The notes: a model not told the origin generated them from the sequence alone. Positions 53,515 through 63,427 are shown, counted from the stretch's first letter. The stretch is 64,000 bases of DNA from Amphritea atlantica (GCF_900111095.1 NZ_FOGB01000009.1:1-64000), one strand, 5' to 3'. Made by a program: numbers and translations.

Positions 53515-53597
53515 AATAGCTCTGGCTATCCTTGAATCTGACTGCTGAGAATTAAGTGGTTAATCCCACCCTGAAAGCGGTAAACCATAAGCCCGCG

Positions 53598-53603
53598 AGT
53601 ATA
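53598..53603 (-). promoter_or_regulatory. Extended -10 promoter of gyrA
   Basis: Reverse-strand TGGTATACT contains an extended -10 (TGnTATACT) followed by a GC-rich discriminator (CGCGGGC), about 85 bp before the gyrA start. No clear -35. Confidence 0.5.
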
Positions 53604-53758
53604 CCATAAAGAAATGGCAATATTCTCGCAAAATTAAGGTCTTGGACACCTGAATCAGGGTTATCAGCAGGAACCCGCCAGACAATCTGTATTCGACCAT
53701 CCAGCGGTGCTAGAATGGCGCAGAATTTTCTCCAGACACTAGCCTTTGGCGGCACATT

Positions 53759-54484
53759 ATGACTGATACACAAAGCAACAACGGCGCAAATATCGATCCT
53801 CAGGAGATAGCGAAATTTGAAGAACTGGCCAGCCGCTGGTGGGACCGTGAAAGCGAGTTCAAACCCCTGCATGACATCAACCCACTGCGGGTGGACTTTA
53901 TCGACCGTATCGCCTCGCTGAATGGCAAAACCGTACTGGATGTCGGCTGTGGTGGCGGCATCCTCTCCGAAGCGATGGCTCACCGGGGCGCCGCAGTGAC
54001 CGGCATCGATATGGGAGAAGCGCCCCTCAAAGTTGCCAAACTGCACGGTCTTGAAAGCGGCGTCAACGTCTCCTACCGTCAGGTCACGGTAGAACAGCTG
54101 GCCACCGAGCAGCCACAGAGTTTTGATATCGTCACCTGCATGGAGATGATGGAGCATGTGCCTGACCCATCATCCATTGTTGATGCCTGCAGCCAACTGG
54201 TAAAGCCTGGCGGTTACGTGTTTTTCTCCACCCTCAACCGCAACCCTAAAAGCTATATGATGGCGATTGTCGGGGCGGAACACCTGCTTAAGCTTGTGCC
54301 CAAAGGCACCCACGATTTCAAGAAATTTATCCGCCCTTCCGAGCTGGCAAGCTGGATACGCCAAAGCGGCCTGCAGAGCGAAAAAATAACCGGCCTGACA
54401 TACAACCCACTGAGCAAAGTTTACAAACTTAACGACCGGGATGTGGATGTCAATTATATGGTCGCTACCCGCAAGCCGGACTGA
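53759..54484 (+). CDS. ubiG: Ubiquinone biosynthesis O-methyltransferase UbiG
   Basis: SAM-dependent methyltransferase catalysing both O-methylations of ubiquinone. The 241-aa protein has motif [17 protein letters not shown] near 59-74, EMMEHVPDP and the membrane-associating helix region [10 protein letters not shown]. Length matches E. coli UbiG (240). Divergent from gyrA, as in E. coli. Followed by mupP after 3 bp. Confidence 0.96.
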   Translation: MTDTQSNNGANIDPQEIAKFEELASRWWDRESEFKPLHDINPLRVDFIDRIASLNGKTVLDVGCGGGILSEAMAHRGAAVTGIDMGEAPLKVAKLHGLESGVNVSYRQVTVEQLATEQPQSFDIVTCMEMMEHVPDPSSIVDACSQLVKPGGYVFFSTLNRNPKSYMMAIVGAEHLLKLVPKGTHDFKKFIRPSELASWIRQSGLQSEKITGLTYNPLSKVYKLNDRDVDVNYMVATRKPD

Positions 54485-54487
54485 ACC

Positions 54488-55168
54488 ATGAACAAAGCCC
54501 TGCCAGAAGCCGTACTGTTCGATCTTGACGGCACACTGCTTGATACCGCACCGGATTTTCACCACGTGATCAATCAGCTTCTGGCCGAGCAGCAGCAACC
54601 GCCGGTCAGCTATGATTTCCTCAGAGGTTACGTTTCCAATGGCGCCCGGGCGATGGTCTGCGCAGCATTCCAGACCGACGAACACACAACCGACTTTGAC
54701 GCACTGCATCAACGGATGCTGGAGCTCTACCTGCAACACCTGGACGTAGACACCAAACCGTTTCCCGGCATACAGAACCTGCTGAACTGGCTGGGGGAAA
54801 ACAGCATCCCCTGGGGGATCGTCACCAACAAACCCGAATGCTATACCACGCCGCTGATGCAGGGACTGAACCTGCAACCGGCTGCGGGCACCGTGATCTG
54901 TCCGGATCATGTGCGTGAGAAAAAACCCCACCCGGAAGCCCTGTTCCTGGCCTGTGATGAGCTGGGAACAACACCGGAGCGCAGTGTTTATATCGGCGAC
55001 CACCGCAGGGATATTGAAGCAGGACTCAATGCCGGCATGCAGACGATTGCGGTCAGTTACGGCTATATTGATAGCGGCGAAAATATCGCCAGTTGGAACA
55101 GCCATTACCGGGTAGATCACGCTGACGAGATCCGCCCGATTTTAGAAACCCTTTATTACAACCGCTAA
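54488..55168 (+). CDS. mupP: HAD phosphatase MupP
   Basis: A 226-aa HAD-superfamily phosphatase with motif I DLDGTLLDTAPD (12-23), motif II TNKPE near 118, and motif III/IV IGDHRRDIEAG. The ubiG-mupP-yciK order is that of Pseudomonas, where MupP dephosphorylates N-acetylmuramic acid 6-phosphate in peptidoglycan recycling with AmgK and MurU. A phosphoglycolate phosphatase (Gph) role is the main alternative; synteny favours MupP. Confidence 0.82.
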   Translation: MNKALPEAVLFDLDGTLLDTAPDFHHVINQLLAEQQQPPVSYDFLRGYVSNGARAMVCAAFQTDEHTTDFDALHQRMLELYLQHLDVDTKPFPGIQNLLNWLGENSIPWGIVTNKPECYTTPLMQGLNLQPAAGTVICPDHVREKKPHPEALFLACDELGTTPERSVYIGDHRRDIEAGLNAGMQTIAVSYGYIDSGENIASWNSHYRVDHADEIRPILETLYYNR

Positions 55169-55264
55169 GTAAAATATAAGGCCAGACCGAACCATCAGTG
55201 CACAACAAACGACAGAGCACACCGGCCAGCCACTCAACCTTAGCCTTCAGACACAGGAGCTGTC

Positions 55265-56005
55265 ATGTACGATTATCAGGCACCGGAAAACTTACTGCAG
55301 GACAAAATCATTCTGGTTACCGGAGCCGGTAGCGGTATCGGGCGGGCAGCGGCCCTTAGCTACGCCGCTCACGGCGCCACCGTTATTCTGCTGGGGCGGA
55401 CCGAAGAAAAACTGAATGCCGTATACGATGAGATTGAAGACGCTGGCTACCCTCAGGCAGCTATTATTACGCTCAACCTGGAAACCGCCGGCGAAACTGA
55501 CTTTGATAATCTCGCAGCCACACTGGAACAGGAGTTTGGCAGAATTGACGGGATCTTACACAACGCCGGAACCCTCGGCATCCGCACGCCGATTGAAAGC
55601 TACGACCCGGTTGTCTGGCAACAGGTGATGCAGGTTAATGTCAACAGCACCTTTATGCTGACTCAGGCACTGCTGTCGCTGACAAACACTTCAGAAGACG
55701 CCTCTATTATCTTCACCTCTTCCGGGGTAGGCCGCAAAGGCAAAGCATTCTGGGGCGCTTATGCTGTGTCTAAATTCGCCACCGAAGGCCTGATGCAGGT
55801 GCTCGCGGATGAACTGGAGCACAACACCAATATCCGCGTCAACGCCATCAACCCTGGCGCGACCCGAACCGATATGAGAGCCAATGCTTATCCGGCTGAA
55901 AACCCAGAAGGCAATCCAACCCCACAAGAGATCATGCCCCTCTATCTCTACCTGATGGGTCGCGACAGCCGCTCGGTCAACGGCCAGTCACTCAACGCCC
56001 AATAA
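55265..56005 (+). CDS. yciK: YciK family short-chain dehydrogenase
   Basis: A 246-aa SDR with cofactor motif TGAGSGIGRAAA (near 20-31), NAG near 98 and catalytic YAVSK (near 165-169) with an upstream Ser. Closest to YciK-type oxidoreductases of unknown substrate. GAGCTG-type ribosome-binding site (AGGAGCTGTC) upstream. Follows mupP by 96 bp and ends at a bidirectional terminator. Confidence 0.9.
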   Translation: MYDYQAPENLLQDKIILVTGAGSGIGRAAALSYAAHGATVILLGRTEEKLNAVYDEIEDAGYPQAAIITLNLETAGETDFDNLAATLEQEFGRIDGILHNAGTLGIRTPIESYDPVVWQQVMQVNVNSTFMLTQALLSLTNTSEDASIIFTSSGVGRKGKAFWGAYAVSKFATEGLMQVLADELEHNTNIRVNAINPGATRTDMRANAYPAENPEGNPTPQEIMPLYLYLMGRDSRSVNGQSLNAQ

Positions 56006-56025
56006 CGTTCAGGCCTTTCATAGAT

Positions 56026-56062
56026 AAAAAACGCAGCTTTCATTTCAAAAGCTGCGTTTTTG
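56026..56062. terminator. Bidirectional terminator between yciK and rluB
   Basis: AAAAACGCAGCTTT pairs with AAAGCTGCGTTTTT around a short loop; T tracts flank on both strands, serving both converging genes. Confidence 0.9.
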
Positions 56063-56064
56063 TT

Positions 56065-56910
56065 TTACCTTTCAGAGCGCTTCGGGCCGACGGAACGGCG
56101 TGTCTTCTGTCGTTTTGCCCGCCGCTCAGCGGCGTCTTTCTCTTTCACCGATAGCGGCTTATTATGCTTCTGTTTCATGTCCATCATACTGGACAGCATA
56201 TTGATCTCTTTCTGTGACAACTCCTTCCAGTGCCCCGCCTTAACCTCACTGGGCAGGAAGAAGGGTCCGTAACGCACACGTTTGAGGCGACTCACCTGAA
56301 CTTCCTGAGACTCCCACAAACGCCGTACTTCGCGATTACGTCCCTCCATAATACAGACGTGATACCACTTATTAGCGCCTTCACCATTAAAAAACTGCAC
56401 ATCGGTAAAACGGGCCATGCCATCGTCCAGCAGCACCCCCTTTTTCAGCCGTGCAATCATCGCCTCATCGACATCACCCAGAATGCGTACCGCATACTCA
56501 CGATCAATATTTGCAGAGGGGTGCATCAGGTTATTAGCCAGCTCACCATCAGTGGTGAACAACAACAGACCTGAGGTATTAATATCCAGACGCCCGACAG
56601 CGATCCAGCGCCCCTGTTTCAACGGCGGCAGATGATCAAACACCGTAGGACGGCCTTCCGGGTCATGGCGGGTCGCCACCTCTCCCAATGGCTTATTATA
56701 GATAAGCACCCGGCGTTCACTATCACGATCAAACACCATTTTTTGTGCCTGCCCGTCAACTTCTACTTCATCCCGAACCGAGACTCTGTCGCCGAGCGTT
56801 GCAACCTGACCGTTCACAACAATACGGCCAGCTTCTATCCAACGTTCCATCTCACGACGTGAACCCAATCCGGAACGCGCCAAAACTTTCTGCAGTTTTT
56901 CGTCTGTCAC
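56065..56910 (-). CDS. rluB: 23S rRNA pseudouridine(2605) synthase RluB
   Basis: Converts U2605 of 23S rRNA to pseudouridine. The 281-aa protein has an N-terminal S4 RNA-binding domain (LQKVLARSGLGSRREMERWI) and the RsuA-family catalytic domain with Asp in VGRLDINTSGLLL near 108-120. GTG 56910 is the start: the frame continues upstream but across the hns terminator at 56963-56997. The C-terminal tail is basic, as in RluB. Confidence 0.92.
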   Translation of the reverse strand: MTDEKLQKVLARSGLGSRREMERWIEAGRIVVNGQVATLGDRVSVRDEVEVDGQAQKMVFDRDSERRVLIYNKPLGEVATRHDPEGRPTVFDHLPPLKQGRWIAVGRLDINTSGLLLFTTDGELANNLMHPSANIDREYAVRILGDVDEAMIARLKKGVLLDDGMARFTDVQFFNGEGANKWYHVCIMEGRNREVRRLWESQEVQVSRLKRVRYGPFFLPSEVKAGHWKELSQKEINMLSSMMDMKQKHNKPLSVKEKDAAERRAKRQKTRRSVGPKRSER

Positions 56911-56962
56911 CGACGCATCCTCACATATAAGAAACCTGAAAAAGGTTTCTGAAAAAATAAAC

Positions 56963-56997
56963 AAAAAAGCTCCTCGACGCTGCGCCGAAGAGCTTTT
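56963..56997 (-). terminator. Terminator after the H-NS-like gene
   Basis: AAAAGCTC and GAGCTTTT enclose an 17-nt region with further CG pairing (TCG/CGA). T6 on the reverse strand follows. Confidence 0.82.
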
Positions 56998-57019
56998 CAA
57001 TAATAACGGAAAGGACTGA

Positions 57020-57406
57020 TTAAATTAAGAAGTCTTCTTTCGTTTTACCTTTGGCAAAAGCAGCCTGAAATACTGCAGGAGTCCGGCCACGACCCGACCA
57101 CTGATGTACTTCACCACTTTCATCCGTAATCTGATACTTAGGCGCGACCTTTTTCTTAACCGGCGCATCAACCAGAACCATCAGATCATCCAGACCAATA
57201 CCTGCCTCCTGCATACTCTGCTTAATTGCTTCAATTTTTTCTGCGCGCTCACGCTCAACTGCCAGCAATTCCTCTTCCTGTGCCTGCTTTTCTTCCAGAA
57301 TTTCAGTCAGATCAGCAATCGCTTTTTCAATATCAGCACTGGAAAGTGTCTGACACTGTTTACGCAGTGAGTTTTTACGGGTAAGAAGTTTTACAAAGTC
57401 GGTCAT
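57020..57406 (-). CDS. H-NS family nucleoid-structuring protein
   Basis: A 128-aa H-NS/StpA-type protein: N-terminal oligomerising coiled coil (about 5-70, rich in Glu/Lys/Ala), a linker with KKKVAPKYQ and a C-terminal DNA-binding domain with the signature WSGRGRTPAVFQ (near 102-113), the H-NS QGR-like AT-hook loop (here SGRGRTP). Such proteins silence AT-rich and horizontally acquired DNA. Monocistronic, with a broad AT-rich upstream region (57410-57490) that may allow autoregulation. Confidence 0.9.
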   Translation of the reverse strand: MTDFVKLLTRKNSLRKQCQTLSSADIEKAIADLTEILEEKQAQEEELLAVERERAEKIEAIKQSMQEAGIGLDDLMVLVDAPVKKKVAPKYQITDESGEVHQWSGRGRTPAVFQAAFAKGKTKEDFLI

Positions 57407-57496
57407 TATAAATCACCAATATAAAATTAGTTTGGGAACAGGCCTGAATTATTGATTATGTATTACTTTTTTTCAATAAAAACTTATTAAGTTTAT

Positions 57497-58117
57497 TTAT
57501 TCAAAATCAGAAACATCACCGGCACCGCGCCGAATAATGACAGGCACATCATCTACCAGATTAATCACAGAGGTTGCTTCCATTCCGCAATAGCCACCAT
57601 CAATAACCAGATCAACCTCATGCTGTAACAGATCCCGGATTTCATAAGGATCAATCAACGGCAGCTCCTCCCCAGGCATAATAAGGGAGGTACTCATTAT
57701 CGGCTCGCCTAATGCATCCATGAGCTGCAAAGCGATATTATTCTGTGGAATTCTAAGGCCTATTGTGCGTCGCTTAGGATGTAATAAACGGCGCGGCACT
57801 TCCGTTGTCGCATTTAAAATAAAAGTATATGCACCCGGTGTCATAGCTTTTAGCAAGCGGTATACCGAGTTATTTACTTTAGCATACGTGCCAATTTCAG
57901 ACAGGTCACGACAGACCAGTGTAAAGTTATGCTTATCATCCAGTTTGCGGATACGCTTAATTTTATCAACGGCTGACTTATCTCCCAGATGGCAGCCTAA
58001 GGCATAAGCACAATCAGTAGGATAAACAACAACCCCACCTTTTTTTATGATATCAACAGCCTGATTAATCAGACGCGACTGGGGATTGTCAGGATGAATC
58101 TGAAACAGCTGGCTCAC
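57497..58117 (-). CDS. yciO: YciO/YrdC-Sua5 family protein
   Basis: A 206-aa YrdC-fold protein of the YciO branch. It starts at GTG 58117 (read as MSQLFQIHPDNP), matching E. coli YciO, with GGAAGG 7 nt upstream. The ATP/bicarbonate-binding region VVVYPTDCAYALGC and the KRIRKLDDKHN strand are present. True threonylcarbamoyladenylate synthases are TsaC/Sua5; YciO shows weak or no such activity in E. coli, so the role is unsettled. Downstream of rnm. Confidence 0.88.
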   Translation of the reverse strand: MSQLFQIHPDNPQSRLINQAVDIIKKGGVVVYPTDCAYALGCHLGDKSAVDKIKRIRKLDDKHNFTLVCRDLSEIGTYAKVNNSVYRLLKAMTPGAYTFILNATTEVPRRLLHPKRRTIGLRIPQNNIALQLMDALGEPIMSTSLIMPGEELPLIDPYEIRDLLQHEVDLVIDGGYCGMEATSVINLVDDVPVIIRRGAGDVSDFE

Positions 58118-58166
58118 GGGAAATCCTTCCACAAATGTAATTGAATCTATTTTACTTAATATTCAG

Positions 58167-59054
58167 TTAATCCTGAAGCAATTTAGAAAGCACATGGGGA
58201 TTATTGCTACTATAGCGTGGATATTTTCCAATACCTGTCCAGTGAAATTGCCTTTTATGGAAATCACTGCCCGCTGATACCATCAGTTTATGTTTTGAGG
58301 CGAGCTTATCCAGCTGCAACAGGTGCCCTGACTCAATACCCGGGTAACTTATTTCAATTGCATCACCGCCCTGCTCAGAAAAGGCACCCGTTAATAACCT
58401 CACCTTGGTAAAGGTCATATTATATTTTGTCGGGTGAGCAAGAACCGCGATTCCTCCAGCCTGATGAATAATATCAATTGCCTGCTCCATTGTTGGCCAG
58501 TCAACTTTAACATCTCCTATTTTCCCGGCACCTAAATAACGGTTGAAGGCTTGCGTTTCATTATTAACAACGCCAGCTTCTACCATCGCAAAAGCAAAAT
58601 GGGGGCGACCAATCTGACCACTCCCAGCCAACTCCAACGCCCGGGGAAGCAGATCGGGAATATTACGCTTACACAGCCTTTGTGAAATAAGACCGGCGCG
58701 AACCAGACGCAGTTCATCCAGTTTTTTCAGATAGCCTGTCAACGCCGGATCGGTTTCATCAAAACCCAGGCCGATGATATGCACCATATTCCGGCCCCAC
58801 TGGCAGGTCAGTTCAACACCTGAAACAACCTTCACTTTATCGGCCTCAGAAGCATCCGCAGCAGCTGTCCGCAACGCTCCGACACCGGCTACCGTATCGT
58901 GGTCGGTAATCGCGAACACGACAACCCCGGCTTGCGAAGCCCCATCAAGCAACTGCGCAGGGCTCAACTCACCATCGGAGAAGCAGGAATGACAGTGAAG
59001 ATCACTGAAAGGCAATTCCCCATAGGATTCGGGTTTATAACTTAACTGGCTCAC
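58167..59054 (-). CDS. rnm: PHP-domain 5'-3' exoribonuclease / pAp phosphatase
   Basis: A 295-aa polymerase-and-histidinol-phosphatase (PHP) protein of the YciV/RNase AM type. Metal-binding motifs DLHCHSCFSDGELSP (near 19-33) and ITDHDT (near 54) are present, with later HPTKYN and SAGSDFHKR. E. coli homologue removes nucleotides from 5' ends of RNAs including 5S/23S precursors and hydrolyses 3',5'-pAp. It sits beside yciO as in enterics (yciV-yciO). Confidence 0.9.
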   Translation of the reverse strand: MSQLSYKPESYGELPFSDLHCHSCFSDGELSPAQLLDGASQAGVVVFAITDHDTVAGVGALRTAAADASEADKVKVVSGVELTCQWGRNMVHIIGLGFDETDPALTGYLKKLDELRLVRAGLISQRLCKRNIPDLLPRALELAGSGQIGRPHFAFAMVEAGVVNNETQAFNRYLGAGKIGDVKVDWPTMEQAIDIIHQAGGIAVLAHPTKYNMTFTKVRLLTGAFSEQGGDAIEISYPGIESGHLLQLDKLASKHKLMVSAGSDFHKRQFHWTGIGKYPRYSSNNPHVLSKLLQD

Positions 59055-59092
59055 TCTATAATCGACCCACTTCTAATCAAAAAAATGTTGTT

Positions 59093-59650
59093 ATGAAACT
59101 ACTTCTGGATTTTCTGCCGGTCATTATCTTCTTTATCGTCTATAAAAGCACCGACGATATCATTCTGGCCACCGCGGTTTTGATTCCCGCCACTCTGTTA
59201 CAGATGCTCTACACCTGGATAAAAACGCATAAGATCGAGATGATTCAACTGGTCACGCTTGGATTGGTCGTCATTCTGGGGGGGGCTACTGTACTGTTTC
59301 AGGATAAAACCTTTATTCAGTGGAAACCCACCGTCGTCACCTGGCTGTTCGCCCTGGCGTTTCTGGGAAGTCAGTTTATCGGCACGAAAACCATCATTCA
59401 GCGACTCATGGACGGCACCATTGAGATGCCTTCCCGAGCCTGGACACAACTGAATATTGCCTGGATCATATTCTACCTTATTCTGGGTGGAGTAAACCTG
59501 TATGTCGCCTATACTATGAGCGAAGAAACCTGGGTTAACTTCAAGCTGTTCGGCATGCTGGGACTCACTCTGATCTTTATTTTGCTACAGGGTTTTTACA
59601 TATCAAAGCACATCAAACCCGACAGCAACGAAAACCACAGCGAAAACTAA
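59093..59650 (+). CDS. yciB: Inner-membrane septation protein YciB/IspZ
   Basis: A 185-aa protein with five hydrophobic helices, of the intracellular septation protein A family. Motifs [11 protein letters not shown] at the N terminus and [20 protein letters not shown] in the middle are family-typical. E. coli YciB interacts with the elongasome/divisome. Divergent from rnm and followed after 10 bp by yciI, as in E. coli. Confidence 0.93.
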   Translation: MKLLLDFLPVIIFFIVYKSTDDIILATAVLIPATLLQMLYTWIKTHKIEMIQLVTLGLVVILGGATVLFQDKTFIQWKPTVVTWLFALAFLGSQFIGTKTIIQRLMDGTIEMPSRAWTQLNIAWIIFYLILGGVNLYVAYTMSEETWVNFKLFGMLGLTLIFILLQGFYISKHIKPDSNENHSEN

Positions 59651-59660
59651 GGATGTCATA

Positions 59661-59960
59661 ATGCTTTACGCCATTATCAGCGAAGATCACCCCGGTACTC
59701 TTGAACAGCGCATGTCGGCCAGACCTGATCACCTGGCTCGCCTCGAAGCTCTGCGCGATGCGGGGAGACTTCTGGTTGCCGGGCCACATCCGGCAATTGA
59801 CAGCGAGGATCCAGGCCCTGCGGGTTTCACTGGTAGCCTTGTCATCGCTGAATTTGAATCGTTACCACAGGCACAGTCCTGGGCAGACCAGGACCCATAT
59901 ATAAAAGCAGGTGTTTATCGAAAGGTGATGGTAAAACCATACAAAAAAGTTTTACCATAG
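59661..59960 (+). CDS. yciI: YciI family protein
   Basis: A 99-aa dimeric ferredoxin-like alpha/beta barrel protein. The His-Asp pair of the presumed active site lies in ARPDHLARL (near 18-26), and the C-terminal [14 protein letters not shown] is characteristic. Function is unknown; related proteins are dehalogenase-like enzymes. AAGGATG ribosome-binding site upstream; operon with yciB. Confidence 0.92.
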   Translation: MLYAIISEDHPGTLEQRMSARPDHLARLEALRDAGRLLVAGPHPAIDSEDPGPAGFTGSLVIAEFESLPQAQSWADQDPYIKAGVYRKVMVKPYKKVLP

Positions 59961-60027
59961 TGTCGCTTTTTAGGCTTAAATACCCTTATCAGAGCACTCT
60001 GTTTAACTTAGGTTCAGGTTGAACTGG

Positions 60028-60033
60028 TATAAA
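60028..60033 (+). promoter_or_regulatory. Extended -10 promoter of the OmpA-like gene
   Basis: TGGTATAAA (60025-60033) is an extended -10 about 42 bp before the start codon. A possible -35 (TTAACT) is 19 bp upstream. Confidence 0.45.
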
Positions 60034-60075
60034 TAGCCAACACTCGATGAAAATTACAACATAAGGATGTATACG

Positions 60076-60699
60076 ATGAAGAAACTTGCACTCACCACCG
60101 CTCTGGCGCTGTCAATGGGATTATCTGCAGTTGCTAACGCTCACCCAATCAATGCCGGTTATGCTACCAACTCTACTGACACCGTCTGGAAAACCGGTTA
60201 CGGCGAATGCTGGCAGCACGGCTACTGGACTGAAGAGGACAAAACTGTTGAGTGCGGCGCAGAACCTGCAATGGCCGCTCCGGCACCTGCGCCAGCACCT
60301 GCTCCAGCACCTAAAATGATGATGAAGATGGTAGATGCTCAGGAGAGCCACATCATCTACTTCGACTTCGACAGCAGTAAAGTAAATGACGTCAGCCCTA
60401 TCGTAAACTATGTAGGTTCTCTGGCTAAACTGAACTCTATCGAGCTGAAAGGCTACACTGACTCGATCGGCACCAACGCTTATAACGATGCACTTTCCAA
60501 GCGTCGCGTTGAAGCGGTAGACGCCGCTCTGGTTGAAGCTGGTATCGAAACGGACAAAGTCGTGTCCTACTCTTTCGGTGAAGCGAATCCAGTTAAGGTA
60601 TGTACCGATACAGGTGCGTCACGCAAAGCTTGTCTGAGAGAAAACCGTCGCGTAGAAGTAACTATCAGCGGTCAGAAAAAGGTCATGGTTCAGCAGTAA
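60076..60699 (+). CDS. OmpA-family outer-membrane/periplasmic protein
   Basis: A 207-aa secreted protein: signal peptide 1-22 (cleavage ANA-HP), a short Trp/Cys-containing segment with CWQHGYWTEEDKTVEC, an Ala-Pro linker (about 69-80), and a C-terminal OmpA peptidoglycan-binding domain with YFDFDSSKV, ELKGYTDSIGTNAYND and RRVEAVD...NRRVEV motifs. No eight-strand beta barrel and no lipobox, so it is likely periplasmic or held at the outer membrane by its N-terminal segment. ATG 60076 with AAGGA upstream. A strong terminator follows. Confidence 0.9.
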   Translation: MKKLALTTALALSMGLSAVANAHPINAGYATNSTDTVWKTGYGECWQHGYWTEEDKTVECGAEPAMAAPAPAPAPAPAPKMMMKMVDAQESHIIYFDFDSSKVNDVSPIVNYVGSLAKLNSIELKGYTDSIGTNAYNDALSKRRVEAVDAALVEAGIETDKVVSYSFGEANPVKVCTDTGASRKACLRENRRVEVTISGQKKVMVQQ

Positions 60700-60750
60700 T
60701 ACGAACTAACCTCCAGACTCTACTTCCAATACCAGAGTAAAGTCTGATAT

Positions 60751-60797
60751 AAACCGGTTATTGCACAATTTAATATTGTGCTAACCGGTTTTTTTAT
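60751..60797 (+). terminator. Terminator after the OmpA-like gene
   Basis: AAACCGGTTA pairs with TAACCGGTTT; an inner stem (GCACAAT/ATTGTGC) extends the hairpin, followed by T7. Confidence 0.9.
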
Positions 60798-60861
60798 TTG
60801 TAACGATGATGCTTATGAAAACCCTGTTTCGGATAGATAACTACAAAACCGTAATTCAGCA

Positions 60862-61224
60862 ATGACTGGTAAATTACCCCTCTCCGGCTGGCTTAGCTGG
60901 CTACCTTTTGGCGCTGTTCCCTACATCACCCCGGAAAGCGCTGCCAAAGATCTGCAGCAGTTTCTGATTATTGATGTTCGTACTGCTCAGGAATTCAAAA
61001 AAAGTCATATCCCTGGCTCTATATCGATTCCACTACACACACTAAACAAAACACAATTACAACAACTGCAGAATAACAAACCGGTTCTCTGTATCTGCCG
61101 GTCCGCCCACCGCAGCAAACCCGCGACCCGAAAGTTTCTCAACAGCGGATTTGATGCCTATGAGCTTCAAGGTGGCATGCTGGCGTGGTGGAAACTAAAA
61201 CTACCGTTAGAGGAGCAGGCCTGA
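60862..61224 (+). CDS. Rhodanese-like domain protein
   Basis: A 120-aa single-domain rhodanese: IIDVRTAQEFKKSHIPGSISIP and the active-site loop CICRSAHRS with catalytic Cys near 83. It has a short hydrophobic N-terminal stretch (SGWLSWLPFGAVPYI), too weak to call a membrane anchor with confidence. Sulfur donor and acceptor are unknown. Alone between the OmpA-like gene and the receptor pseudogene. Confidence 0.85.
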   Translation: MTGKLPLSGWLSWLPFGAVPYITPESAAKDLQQFLIIDVRTAQEFKKSHIPGSISIPLHTLNKTQLQQLQNNKPVLCICRSAHRSKPATRKFLNSGFDAYELQGGMLAWWKLKLPLEEQA

Positions 61225-61450
61225 CAGCGTTCCATCCAGTCGCCGTTCTGTTTATGCTTTTCTAATAAACTCTTCCGCTTATCCGCTTTCTCCTGGAGAG
61301 CGCTTTGATCTGACCGCCTTTACACTCAAAAGCATTACTAAACCGGCCCGCTCAAGCGACAAATTGACGCATGTGCGTTTCTGTCACACCTCCCGCTAAC
61401 CTTCAGGCTTTACCATAGCAGCGTCAAAATCACTGATGGAATGTAAGGTT

Positions 61451-63325
61451 ATGAAGTACGTGAAAGCATATGTGTTGTTGGGAGTCTACGGCGTATCGGC
61501 ACCGTTAGCAGCGGCTACAAATTCTGTTGATAGCACCATCGTTGTTACCGCAACTTAGGTTGAGCAGTCGATTCAGGATGTAGACGCCTCTATTGAGGTT
61601 GTCACCCGGGAGGAGATCGAATCATTTTCCAGCCGCAGCCTTGCCGAGATTTTGAAACAGAGTACGGGACTGGAGGTCACCGACGGTGGCTCCAGCTCAT
61701 CTGTTTCTATTCGTGGTTTCAACGGTACACACACGCTTATTCTGGTTGATGGCATGCGCCGGACTGAGAAATACGCAGGCAGTAACGTAAACAATATCTC
61801 GCTACAAAACGTGGAGCGTATCGAAATAGTACGGGGACCGATGTCAGCACTCTATGGTTCCGATGCCCTCGGGGGTGTCATCAACATCATTACTCAGAAG
61901 CCGGACAAAGATCTGTCCCGAATCCGCCTGACCCTTGGCGGAGCAGAATCTCCCGCCGGACGAGAAACCGTCATTGTGCATGCCAGCCGTGATTTTGTAA
62001 CCGATAGCAGTAACCATAGCATCGGGATTGAATATAAGCAGCGCAACCCTTATGAAAACGATAACGGCACCCTGAATGAGGAACAACGCACCTTTCTCAA
62101 CTATCGTGGCCGGTATGATCTGCGGGATGATATTCAGCTATTGATAGGTGCAGAATATCTTGATCAGAACGATGAAAACCCTGACACCAGCAGCGGAAAA
62201 TTTGAATCAGAGAAGCGCTATCAACTCAATGGCCGTTATACACAGCAGTTCGACACGGATCAGTTTGATCTGGATCTCTCTCAGGGTTACAGCGATGCAC
62301 TGGTCAACCGTGGCTCAGGAGAGGAGAGCACCGACTTCAGGCAAACTCAGCTAGAGGGGCGCTATGCAGGCCTTCTCAATGACATCCACCTCTATAATCT
62401 CGGTGCAGGCTACCGCCAGGATGATGTCGATATCAGCATCAATACCCAAACCGTTGATCGCGATAACTACTACCTGTTTCTGCAGGATCAGTGGAGCCTG
62501 ACAAACAGTGTTAACCTGACCCTTGGTATACGTCACGACAACTACAATGACTTCGGTAGCACAACCAACCCCCGCTTATCACTCTCCTGGAGCGAGGGGC
62601 CATGGAAAATAAGAGGAAGCTACGGCACGGCCTTCAGCGCGCCCTCGCTGGTGCAGATGTACTCCACCTTTACCCGCAACGGTTATGGTACCAGCATCAT
62701 CAATGGCAACCCGGATCTGCAACCGGAAGAGTCGGTCAGTTATGAGCTTAGCCTTGGATATCAACTGGAACAGGGTGCTCTGGAACTCACTCTCTACCGC
62801 TCCGATGTAGACCAGCTAATTGCCGCAGAGCTGAATAGCACTTCAGGTACCTGCCCCAGCTTTACCTGCACCAAAACCTATCTGTATAGCAACATCGATA
62901 AAGCGACACTGGAGGGTGCTGAAGCAACACTTTCCTATGCATTAACCGGGCAGCAGAAGCTTAGCGCTTCCCTTGAATACCTTGATGCCAGGGATGCAAC
63001 CACCGATGAGCGGCTGACTGAGCGTGCCCGCTGGCAAAGCAGGCTATCCCTTGATTCAGAGTGGAGCTCCGCATGGTCAAGTAGTGTCAGATTTCGCTAT
63101 ACGGGCTACTACTACGCTACCCCCACCCGTCTAATGTCACCCTATGATTCACACTTTACCACCGTGGATACCCATCTGAGCTACCAGCTCAATAACTCTG
63201 TGCAACTGACAGCAGGTATCGATAATCTGTTTAACCGGGAACTACCGGAAAATATGGAGCTGCGTGGCACACCGCAAGACCCGGGTTCGCGCTATTACTC
63301 GGCGGGCATCAACCTGAGCTTTTAA
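61451..63325 (+). pseudogene. TonB-dependent receptor, in-frame stop
   Basis: Outer-membrane TonB-dependent receptor of the BtuB/siderophore type, interrupted once. Reading from ATG 61451 gives a signal peptide (cleavage near PLAAA) and the start of the TonB box (STIVVTAT), then TAG at 61556-61558. The same frame continues open for 588 codons: plug domain with LILVDGMRR and RGPMSALYGSDALGGVINI, then a 22-strand barrel ending in a Phe-terminal strand (YSAGINLSF). A CAG-to-TAG change would explain it (VTATQVEQ). Apart from this codon the gene looks intact, so a recent mutation, a sequencing error, or amber read-through are all possible. Substrate unassigned. Confidence 0.85.
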
Positions 63326-63344
63326 CAGCCAGAGTGCTGCCATA

Positions 63345-63370
63345 AAAAACGCGCCTATACGGCGCGTTTT
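63345..63370. terminator. Terminator between receptor gene and purL
   Basis: AAAACGCGCC and GGCGCGTTTT flank TATAC. T6 lies on the reverse strand (purL end) and T4 on the plus strand. Confidence 0.88.
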
Positions 63371-63427
63371 CACTTTCTGTGGCTCCCGAAAGAACGCTTT
63401 CAGGCTGGCAACGAAATAACTATCCGA

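Noticed and set aside
61225-61450. Cobalamin riboswitch or Fur box ahead of the TonB-dependent receptor
   Set aside because: No B12-box core or Fur palindrome is visible in the 226-bp gap; only a short imperfect ACGCA/TGCGT dyad near 61367-61378.
61556-61558. Programmed amber read-through or pyrrolysine in the TonB receptor
   Set aside because: No downstream structure or pyrrolysine context is visible and pyrrolysine is very rare in this group; a nonsense mutation or sequencing error is simpler.
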